Shown here: in pieces, positions 57,909 to 64,000 of the stretch
Layout: each line of letters opens with the position of its first letter
How positions within the stretch are numbered: position 1 is the stretch's first letter
From: Mycolicibacterium arenosum
GTDB lineage: Bacteria; Actinomycetota; Actinomycetes; Mycobacteriales; Mycobacteriaceae
Assembly (NCBI RefSeq): GCF_024320865.1
Contig: NZ_JANDBD010000009.1
Location: 40,607 to 104,606 of the forward strand
DNA: 64,000 nucleotides
Reading direction: 5' to 3'
Made by a program: the position numbers and the translations under genes
Notes under the pieces: generated by a model
Databases searched by the model: none
Seen by the model: only the letters and a program-made list of their open reading frames with translations
Told to the model about the DNA's origin: nothing

Positions 57909-60073
57909 GACACACACCTCCTGGTGATGGGCACGATGTCCGGGCCCATGGGGTTCACTTCATCTTCGGAGATCCCGAAGCGGTTGTGCAGCCTCGTCAG
58001 CCATTTCGGGGCCCACCGGTTCCACTCGCCCATCGCGTGCATGACGGCGGGTAGCAACACCATTCGGACCAGCGTCGCGTCCACGAGGATCGCGAGCGTC
58101 AGACCGAGTCCGAACATCCGCATGAACGACACCTCGGCGGCGATCAGCGCGGCGAAGGAGATCGACATGACGAGGGCGGCGGCGGTGACGACGCGACCGG
58201 TGCGGGCGATGCCGAGCGCGACGGCCTCGTCGCTGTTGCGGGTCGTCAGCCAGAACTCCCGGATCCGGGACACCAGGAACACCTCGTAGTCCATCGACAA
58301 GCCGAACGCGATGCAGAACAGCAACACCGGGATGTTGGCGACGAGGACGCCGGTGGACGTCGTGCCCAGGCCGCCCAGATGCCCGTCCTGGAAGATCCAC
58401 ACCATCGCGCCGAACGCAGCCGACAGCGATAACACGTTGAGTAGCAACGCCTTCAGCGGGATCAGCACGCTGCCGGTGAGCAGGAACAGCACGACGAACA
58501 TGATGATCGCGATGCTGCTCAGGACGACCGGCAGCCGCGACGTGACGGCGGCGACGCTGTCGCGGTTGACCTGTGCGGTGCCGGCGAACAGCACCTCGCG
58601 ACCGCCGGGACCGGTGACGGCGTGCAGCGCGTCGAGCTGTCGCTCCGAGGCGTCGGAGAACAGCGGCGCTGTGCTCTGCACCGTCAGCGTGGCCCTGCCG
58701 TCGGCCGTGCGCACCGGGGAGACGGCGGAGACGTCGGCGACGCGGGCCAGATCGTCGCGATAGCGATCGAACTCGGCGGCGACGAGTCCGGCCGCGTCGG
58801 GGATCACGACGCTCACCGCGGCGGCGGCGTCGTCGGCGAAGTCGTCGCGCAGGGTGTCGCCGACGGTGTGCGCCGATGCCGTCGTCGGCAGCACCCTGTC
58901 GTCCGGGAAACCCCACTTCACCCCGAGGAACGGCGCGCCGAGCAGAAGCAGCAGCGTCACGACGGCGAGGCCCGCGGGCAGCGCGCGCCGCATGACGGCC
59001 CTGGTCCACCGGTGGAGGAACCGCCGCTCGACCGGCTGGGCGTCGGCCGCCTGCAGCCGATCTCCCAGCAGCACCAGCGCGGCCGGCGTGACGACGAGCG
59101 CCGCCAACGCGGCGAAGGCGACGGTGGCGACGCCCGCATACGCGAACGACTTCAGGAAGGCCATCGGGAAGATCACCATCACCGCCATCGACAGCGCGAC
59201 GATGGTGGCCGAGAACACGACGGTCCGGCCGGCGGTGGCCATGGTGGTGGTCAGCGCGTCGTCGCGGGACACGCCGTCGGCGAGTTCGTCGCGATACCGG
59301 CTGATGATGAGCAGCGTGTAGTCGATGGCCAGCGCCAGGCCCATCGCGGCGCTGAGGTTGAGCGCGAAGATCGACACGTCGGCGAAGGTGGTGACGCCGC
59401 GCAGCACGGCCAGCGAGCCGAGAATCGCCATCCCGCCGACGGCGAGTGGAACCGCCGCGGCGAGCACGCCGCCGAAGACCCAGACGAGTATCAGGAAGCT
59501 GATGGGGATCGCGATCGACTCCATCAGCAGGAGGTCGCGCTGGGACTGTCGGGTGATCTCCACGTTGACCATGGCGTCGCCGCCCGCCTGCACGGTGACG
59601 CCGTCGCGGTCGCGGGCGAAGCGGTCGGCCAGATCCGCGGCGTACTGCTGGGTGACGCTCTCGTCGCCGGCGATCCCGACGACGATCAGACCCGCCGAGC
59701 CGTCCCGGCCGACGAGCGGGGCGCGCTGCGGTGGCGGCGACGTCCACGGCGAGCTCACCGAGACGACGTGCGGCGAGCCGGTCAGGGCGGCGGCGAGTTG
59801 CCTGCCGACCGGGCCGACCTGCGGACCGTCGACGCCGCCCGGCCCGCTGACGAGGAGCAGCAGCTGTACGTCGCCGATGTCGAACGTGCTGGTGAGCAGT
59901 TGCCGTGCGGCGGCGGACTCCGAGGTCGGATCCTCGAATCCGCAGGCGCACAGGCTCTTCGCGACGGGCACCCCGAAGACACTCGCCGCCGCGGCGATCA
60001 GGAGGGCGAGGACGAGCAGGCGGCGGGGAGCCGCGATAGCGAGCTGCGCGATGCGTCTCAAGGGTGGCTCCAT
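57905..60073 (-). CDS. MmpL/RND-family transporter
   Basis: A 722-residue MMPL protein with 12 membrane segments in two halves, each preceded by a large periplasmic loop. AIDYTLLIISRYRDEL and SMDYEVFLVSRIREFWL carry the paired DY motifs of proton relay in mycobacterial MmpL proteins. It is first in the operon with the type III PKS and probably exports its product or an intermediate. ATG 60073; promoter at 60112-60140. Confidence 0.9.
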   Translation of the reverse strand: MEPPLRRIAQLAIAAPRRLLVLALLIAAAASVFGVPVAKSLCACGFEDPTSESAAARQLLTSTFDIGDVQLLLLVSGPGGVDGPQVGPVGRQLAAALTGSPHVVSVSSPWTSPPPQRAPLVGRDGSAGLIVVGIAGDESVTQQYAADLADRFARDRDGVTVQAGGDAMVNVEITRQSQRDLLLMESIAIPISFLILVWVFGGVLAAAVPLAVGGMAILGSLAVLRGVTTFADVSIFALNLSAAMGLALAIDYTLLIISRYRDELADGVSRDDALTTTMATAGRTVVFSATIVALSMAVMVIFPMAFLKSFAYAGVATVAFAALAALVVTPAALVLLGDRLQAADAQPVERRFLHRWTRAVMRRALPAGLAVVTLLLLLGAPFLGVKWGFPDDRVLPTTASAHTVGDTLRDDFADDAAAAVSVVIPDAAGLVAAEFDRYRDDLARVADVSAVSPVRTADGRATLTVQSTAPLFSDASERQLDALHAVTGPGGREVLFAGTAQVNRDSVAAVTSRLPVVLSSIAIIMFVVLFLLTGSVLIPLKALLLNVLSLSAAFGAMVWIFQDGHLGGLGTTSTGVLVANIPVLLFCIAFGLSMDYEVFLVSRIREFWLTTRNSDEAVALGIARTGRVVTAAALVMSISFAALIAAEVSFMRMFGLGLTLAILVDATLVRMVLLPAVMHAMGEWNRWAPKWLTRLHNRFGISEDEVNPMGPDIVPITRRCVS

Positions 60074-60088
60074 TCGATGCCGGAAGCT

Positions 60089-60158
60089 ATGTCAACACTT
60101 GGTGACTTGGCACACTAAGCCCACCCCTCGGGCATGTCAACGGCTGAGGACTTAGTGC
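60089..60158. promoter_or_regulatory. mmpL-PKS promoter with direct-repeat operator
   Basis: Minus strand: TTGACA (60140-60135), 17-nt spacer, TAGTGT (60117-60112), a near-consensus promoter. On the plus strand ATGTCAAC-N7-GACTT occurs twice (60089-60108 and 60134-60153), 45 bp apart; one copy covers the -35 and one lies past the start point. A repressor binding both would shut the operon. Confidence 0.55.
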
Positions 60159-60199
60159 CGTCCTCCGGCGGCCCCGGCACGTTCGCAATACTTGTGCTC

Positions 60200-60586
60200 A
60201 TGGCGGAACGCAACGTGCTCGGCGAAACACTGGAGCCGTGCGGAACGGAGCCGATGACCGGCTTCTACCGCGACGGCTGCTGCAGCACCGGCGAAGAGGA
60301 CGCGGGCAGGCACACCATCTGCGGCGTCGTCACATCCGAGTTCCTGGACCATCAGCGGTCGATAGGCAACGACCTCTCCACGCCCCGGCCGGAGTACCGG
60401 TTCCCCGGCCTGACGCCCGGCGACCGCTGGTGCGTGACCGCGGTGAACTGGCTGCGGGCGCACGAGGACGGCTTCGCATGCCCGGTGGTACTCGCCGCGA
60501 CGCACGAACGCACGCTCGACCTGGTGTCGATCGAGGTGCTCGCGGACTACGCCGTCGACGTACCCGACGACATCTCCGACCTGTGA
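60200..60586 (+). CDS. DUF2237 family protein
   Basis: A 128-residue soluble protein: NVLGETLEPCGTEPMTGFYRDGCCSTGEEDAGRHTICGVV, with several conserved Cys residues, then GLTPGDRWCVTAVNWLRA. This matches DUF2237, small proteins of unknown role. ATG 60200 gives the family start; a frame open from 60134 would add a segment lying in the operator. Its TGA overlaps the CobW start (GTGA), so a metal-related role is possible. Confidence 0.83.
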   Translation: MAERNVLGETLEPCGTEPMTGFYRDGCCSTGEEDAGRHTICGVVTSEFLDHQRSIGNDLSTPRPEYRFPGLTPGDRWCVTAVNWLRAHEDGFACPVVLAATHERTLDLVSIEVLADYAVDVPDDISDL

Positions 60587-61641
60587 GCGGTGCGACGGCG
60601 ATCCCCGTCATCGCGCTCACCGGGTATCTCGGCGCGGGCAAGACGAGCCTGCTGAATCACGTGTTGCGGGCACCCGGCGCGCGAATCGGCGTCGTGGTCA
60701 ACGACTTCGGCGATGTCAACGTCGACGCCTCACTGGTCACCGGCCAGGTCGACGAGCCGGCGTCGATCACCGGCGGGTGCATCTGCTGTCTCTCCGACGA
60801 GGAGGGTCTCGACGGCGCGCTCGAGAAGCTGACCGACCCGCGCCTCGCGCTTGACGCCATCATCGTGGAGGCCAGCGGACTCGCCGACCCCATCGCGGTG
60901 TCGCGGCTGATCCGCTACAGCGGAGTCGAGCGGGTACGGCCCGGCGGCGTCGTGGACGTCATCGACATCGCCACGCACTTCGAGACCGTCGACACCGGCG
61001 GTCTTCCGCTCGCGCGGTACGGCGCGGCGTCGCTGGTGGTGGTCAACAAGCTCGACCAGGTAGCCGAAGCCGACCGCACTGCCACCCTGGAACGAGTGGA
61101 AAACCGGGTGCGGGAACGCAATCCGCACGCGCACATCGTCGGGGCGATCGGCGCCAGGGTGGATCCGACGCTGCTCTACGACGTGTCCGACGCCGACGAG
61201 AGCGGTGACGTCGGCGGGCAGCTGTCGTTTCGCGAGCTGCTGCTCGACGCGGCCCCCGATCCCGGACCCGCGACCCCGGCCGACGCGCACGCCCACGTGC
61301 ACGCCGACTCGGTGACCGTCACCGGCGCGGGGTGCGTCGACATCGGCGCCCTCCTCGACCTGCTCGAGGAGCCGCCCACCGGCGTGTATCGCATGAAAGG
61401 CACTGTCGCCGTGCGCTATCGGGAGCGCGAGCGCCGCTATCTGGTGAACGTCGTCGGCCCGTCGGTGCACGTCGCGGCCGCACCGCCGACGGCGCCCGTC
61501 AACCGCCTGGTCGCGATCGGCACGCACCTCGACGTCGGGGACGTGCGCGCACGCATGGAGGCGGCGCTCCGTCCCCACGACGGGCCATCGCCCGCAGCGG
61601 GGGTGCGCCGCCTCCAGCGGTACCGCAAGCTCAGCGTCTGA
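60583..61641 (+). CDS. CobW/COG0523 G3E GTPase, metallochaperone
   Basis: A 352-residue GTPase. Walker A is GYLGAGKT at 14-21, the metal-binding CxCC is GGCICCL at 64-70, EASGLADP is the switch region and VVNKLDQV the NKxD guanine motif. A His-rich stretch (DAHAHVHAD) before the C-terminal CobW_C domain suggests zinc. These proteins deliver metals under limitation. No zinc-regulator site is seen upstream. Confidence 0.9.
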   Translation: MSGATAIPVIALTGYLGAGKTSLLNHVLRAPGARIGVVVNDFGDVNVDASLVTGQVDEPASITGGCICCLSDEEGLDGALEKLTDPRLALDAIIVEASGLADPIAVSRLIRYSGVERVRPGGVVDVIDIATHFETVDTGGLPLARYGAASLVVVNKLDQVAEADRTATLERVENRVRERNPHAHIVGAIGARVDPTLLYDVSDADESGDVGGQLSFRELLLDAAPDPGPATPADAHAHVHADSVTVTGAGCVDIGALLDLLEEPPTGVYRMKGTVAVRYRERERRYLVNVVGPSVHVAAAPPTAPVNRLVAIGTHLDVGDVRARMEAALRPHDGPSPAAGVRRLQRYRKLSV

Positions 61642-62370
61642 TCAGCCCTGCGCGGTCAGTTGGTCGACCACGCCGCTGGCGGGCGTGTTGATGCGGGCGG
61701 CCACGAAATCGGCTGCCTGATCGGTCAATCCGGCCTCGACGTACAGGCTGTGGGCGGGGCGGTCGTTACCCGGCGAGCACACCGGATCGGCACCGTTGCA
61801 CAGGTCGATCGTCTTAACCCCGTAGAGCGGGCTCCACGCGGACAGCGCGTGACCGATCTTGTTGGACGGGTTGCCGAACACCGCGACGGCGGCGACGTGA
61901 TCGCTGACCGGTGCAGGCAGCACGTTGGTGAAGCCGAAGACCGGACCCGGTGCGGCGGTGAGGAAGTCGACCACCGCGGCACCCTGCGAGAAGCCACCCA
62001 GCACGATCTTGGTGTCGGGGCACGCCGCCGCGGTCGCCTGCACGCGCGCACTGGCGTCGTTGGCGCCCTCGGCCGCCTTGAGGAAGTCGTAGGACGCGGG
62101 GTAGTTCACGGCGTAGGCGGAAACGGTCTGTCCGCTCAGGTCGTCGCGCAGTTCGTCGACGAAGGCGTCGCCGACGCGGCCGAGGCCCGCGGGCTCACCG
62201 GTACCGCGGGCGAACACCACCTCCACGTCGCTGCACGCCTCGGCGGCGCGGGCCGTCGGCGCGGCGACCGCGGCGAGTCCGGCGGCCGCGACGATCACGG
62301 TCGCGAGCATCATCAGCAGACGGAGCGCACGACGACCGTCGCTCTCACTGGCGGCGTACGGGTCGATCAT
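61642..62370 (-). CDS. Secreted cutinase-family esterase
   Basis: A 242-residue alpha/beta hydrolase. The signal peptide ends near ARA-AEAC. VVFARGTGEP is the cutinase opening, Ser in LGGFSQGAAV the nucleophile, and the Asp and His lie in CNGADPVCSPGNDRPAHS. Two Cys pairs match cutinase disulfides. Mycobacterial CulP/Cfp21 proteins cleave medium-chain esters or lipids outside the cell. ATG 62370 has GGAG upstream. Stop is adjacent to the CobW stop. Confidence 0.9.
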   Translation of the reverse strand: MIDPYAASESDGRRALRLLMMLATVIVAAAGLAAVAAPTARAAEACSDVEVVFARGTGEPAGLGRVGDAFVDELRDDLSGQTVSAYAVNYPASYDFLKAAEGANDASARVQATAAACPDTKIVLGGFSQGAAVVDFLTAAPGPVFGFTNVLPAPVSDHVAAVAVFGNPSNKIGHALSAWSPLYGVKTIDLCNGADPVCSPGNDRPAHSLYVEAGLTDQAADFVAARINTPASGVVDQLTAQG

Positions 62371-62444
62371 GATGGGCTCCCTGCGAATCGTGTCGTGCTG
62401 GTGCTCTGTCGAACGCCGGCTCGATGCAGGGAAATTCCGCTATG

Positions 62445-63626
62445 TCACGGGCAGCGCAGCGTCAGCACCGTGATTTCGCTTGGGGCGAACACCCGGAAGG
62501 GCGGCCCCCAGAAGCCCGTTCCGCGGCTGGTGTACAGCTGCGTCCGCTCCCCGTGCGCGCTCAACCCGTGCACCACCGGCTGATCGAGCCGCACCAGGAA
62601 GTTGAACGGCCAGATCTGCCCGCCGTGCGTGTGCCCGGAGATCTGCAGATCCACGCCCGCCGCCACCGCGTCACCGACCTGCTTGGGCTGATGCGCCAGT
62701 AGCAGCACCGGCGTCGCGCGGTCGGCACCGTCGAGCGCCGCGTCCAGGTCCGCACCGTGCCCGTCGACCCCGGACCCGCGCGCGGTGGCGTCGTCGACGC
62801 CCGCGACCACCAGTTCCGCCCCGTCGCGCTCGACCACCAGATGGCGGTTGTGCAGGGTGTCCCACCCGATGTTCTCCATGTACGCCAGCCAGCCCTGTGC
62901 CTCGCTGATGTACTCGTGATTGCCCGTCACGTACACCCGAGCCATGCTCGCCCGGACGTCGGCCAGCGGGCGCGCCTGCGGCTCACGTACCTCGGCCGTG
63001 CCGTCGGCGATGTCGCCCACCAGGCACACGACGTCGGCCCTGAGCGAGTTGACGCGCTCGACAACGCCTGCGGTCCAACGAGATCGGTCGATCGGACCGA
63101 AGTGCGTATCGGTGACGACGGCCACCCGCAACCCGTCCAGACCGCGGCCCAGCCGGGGGATCGCGATGTCGACGTGGCGCAGCCGCGGCACCCGCATGGC
63201 CTCGGTGTAGCCCCAGGCGAGCAGGAGGGCTACGACGGCGACAACTGCGCCCGCCACGATGCGCGCCCGCGTCGGGTTCTCGACACCCGCGACGAGCAAC
63301 CCGAGGCCGAGCAGCTGACCGATGACCGACCAGACGAACAGCACCCACATCACGCCGAGCAGGGCGTCACCGGCGATCGCCGCCCCGTCGCGGTGCCTGC
63401 GGCCGTGCCCGACCATCATCAGCAGCGGCAGCGCCACGAACGCGCCGGCGAGCACCGCGGTGCCCGTGACGACGACGGGAGACGGCCACAGCGCTCCGGA
63501 GCCGAACAGGGTCCACCACGGCACGCCGAGCAGAATCGACTCGATGACGAAGACGGGGACCAGGCGGACCCATCGGGCGCGCGCACGCGCACGCGGTTCG
63601 GTGCTCACGGAATGGCGGTCCGGCAT
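62445..63626 (-). CDS. Membrane metallophosphoesterase, YkuE-like
   Basis: A 393-residue protein with four or five membrane segments in residues 20-140 and a calcineurin-like phosphoesterase domain: DTHFGPI, GDIADG, GNHEY, AHQPKQ and SGHTHGGQIWPF bind two metals. YkuE-like members hydrolyse lipid pyrophosphates such as UDP-diacylglucosamine-type lipids or similar. ATG 63626 is preceded by TACCCT 7 nt upstream. Confidence 0.9.
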   Translation of the reverse strand: MPDRHSVSTEPRARARARWVRLVPVFVIESILLGVPWWTLFGSGALWPSPVVVTGTAVLAGAFVALPLLMMVGHGRRHRDGAAIAGDALLGVMWVLFVWSVIGQLLGLGLLVAGVENPTRARIVAGAVVAVVALLLAWGYTEAMRVPRLRHVDIAIPRLGRGLDGLRVAVVTDTHFGPIDRSRWTAGVVERVNSLRADVVCLVGDIADGTAEVREPQARPLADVRASMARVYVTGNHEYISEAQGWLAYMENIGWDTLHNRHLVVERDGAELVVAGVDDATARGSGVDGHGADLDAALDGADRATPVLLLAHQPKQVGDAVAAGVDLQISGHTHGGQIWPFNFLVRLDQPVVHGLSAHGERTQLYTSRGTGFWGPPFRVFAPSEITVLTLRCP

Positions 63627-63633
63627 CAGCCCG

Positions 63634-63654
63634 AGGGTACCTGCCCGTTAGCGT
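63634..63654. promoter_or_regulatory. Divergent -10 boxes
   Basis: TACCCT (63639-63634, minus) ends 7 nt before the metallophosphoesterase ATG; TAGCGT (63649-63654, plus) ends 9 nt before the menC-like GTG. The two leave only 9 bp between them, so the promoters overlap. Confidence 0.4.
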
Positions 63655-63663
63655 GGTCCCTCA

Positions 63664-64000
63664 GTGAAGACTTTGATCGATTTCGACGGCGCAGCGATCG
63701 TCGCGGTGCCCGTCGCCAGCGGTTTCGGCGAGGACGGCGCTCGCGAGTGCATGCTCCTCGAGGGACCACAGGGCTGGGGCGAGTTCAGCCCACCGCGTAA
63801 CGCCGGCCACGATGCGACGGTGCGGTGGCTCACCGCGGCCGTCGAACCGGGCACCGTCGGGTGGCCCGATCCCGTGCGCGGCCGGGTGCCTGTCGCCGTG
63901 CGGGTGCCCGCGGTGGCGCCCGCCGACGCCCACCGACTGGTTGTCGAGTCGGGCTGTGGCACGGCCGATGTCGCGGTCGGCGCGGGCCGTATCGGTGACG
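63664..64000 (+). CDS. menC: o-Succinylbenzoate synthase-like, 5' part only
   Basis: GTG start, 112 codons before the window ends. The N-terminal enolase-superfamily capping domain is visible: a strand-rich start, CMLLEGPQGWGEFSPPRN, and RVPVAVRVPAVAP, matching mycobacterial MenC (Rv0553) from memory. MenC dehydrates SHCHC to o-succinylbenzoate in menaquinone synthesis. The catalytic Lys residues and metal ligands would lie outside the window, so the call rests on the N-terminal motif. Confidence 0.7.
   Translation, partial: MKTLIDFDGAAIVAVPVASGFGEDGARECMLLEGPQGWGEFSPPRNAGHDATVRWLTAAVEPGTVGWPDPVRGRVPVAVRVPAVAPADAHRLVVESGCGTADVAVGAGRIGD

Noticed and set aside
58622..60118. 498-codon plus-strand frame opposite the MmpL gene
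   Set aside because: Antisense shadow, and it would cross the promoter of the PKS operon.
1..64000. Insertion sequence, prophage or CRISPR array
   Set aside because: No transposase, integrase, phage gene or regularly spaced repeat was found; the only repeats are the elements listed.

Overview
This window comes from a high-GC actinobacterium and is almost certainly a mycobacterium; a rapidly growing, environmental type (Mycolicibacterium-like) is my inference. The evidence is the gene content: an antigen-85-like mycolyltransferase, a hemophore-type secreted protein, a wax-ester synthase/DGAT, a carboxylic acid reductase, an F420/PPOX-type protein, a cutinase, an MmpL-like transporter next to a type III polyketide synthase, SelO, and the mycobacterial form of methylenetetrahydrofolate reductase. 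Genes are packed tightly, with many ATGA/GTGA start-stop overlaps and many -10 boxes (TANNNT) placed 6-8 nt before a start codon, as in leaderless transcripts. I see no tRNA, rRNA, insertion sequence, phage or CRISPR array.

Layout. 1-5.4 kb: the 3' end of a repeat-rich secreted glycosidase, a bidirectional terminator, and a carboxylic acid reductase with its own promoter and operator-like palindromes. 5.5-12.3 kb: a methyltransferase; an operon of cytochrome P450, phosphotransferase, small protein and DMT exporter; and an MFS transporter with a LacI-type regulator. 12.4-16.8 kb: O-methyltransferase, SRPBCC protein, Ag85-like esterase, hemophore-like protein, rhomboid protease and acyl-CoA thioesterase. 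16.9-20.9 kb: a moxR3-type operon (DUF4129, small membrane protein, MoxR, DUF58, membrane protein). 20.9-24 kb: esterase, SRPBCC protein, SDR and a small conserved protein. 24-27.2 kb: a three-gene signalling chain (receiver-PP2C, CHASE3 histidine kinase, single-domain receiver). 27.2-34.9 kb: a redox and lipid area (FAD oxidoreductase, DUF1295 steroid-reductase-like protein, nitrobindin, serine hydrolase, PPOX protein, paired acyl-CoA dehydrogenases, GAP-family protein).

35.0-39.85 kb holds a second, longer MoxR operon that resembles Bat operons (MoxR, DUF58, small membrane protein, two vWA-like proteins, repeat-type membrane protein), followed by a MOSC protein. 40.5-50 kb contains two copies of a 55-residue secreted-peptide gene, a WS/DGAT-SRPBCC pair divergent from a homologue of the eukaryotic ERG2/sigma-1 receptor family, HrpA, a GDSL lipoprotein and a DUF899 protein. 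50-55.3 kb: alpha/beta hydrolase, MTHFR, SelO, a lipoprotein and a DUF3159 protein. 55.3-60.1 kb: a four-gene operon of MmpL-like transporter, type III PKS, ICMT-like methyltransferase and FAD reductase/monooxygenase, which probably makes and moves a methylated polyketide. 60.2-64 kb: DUF2237, CobW GTPase, cutinase, metallophosphoesterase and the 5' end of a menC-like gene.

The most interesting items are the ERG2/sigma-1-like protein (42650-43207), the minipeptide relay that chains stop and start codons between two genes (29837-29910), the duplicated gene for a 28-residue mature secreted peptide (40564-40731 and 49679-49846), and a 57-bp palindromic element with a solo half-copy around the PPOX gene (31148-31787). 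All calls come from reading the sequence and from memory of protein families; no database search was run.
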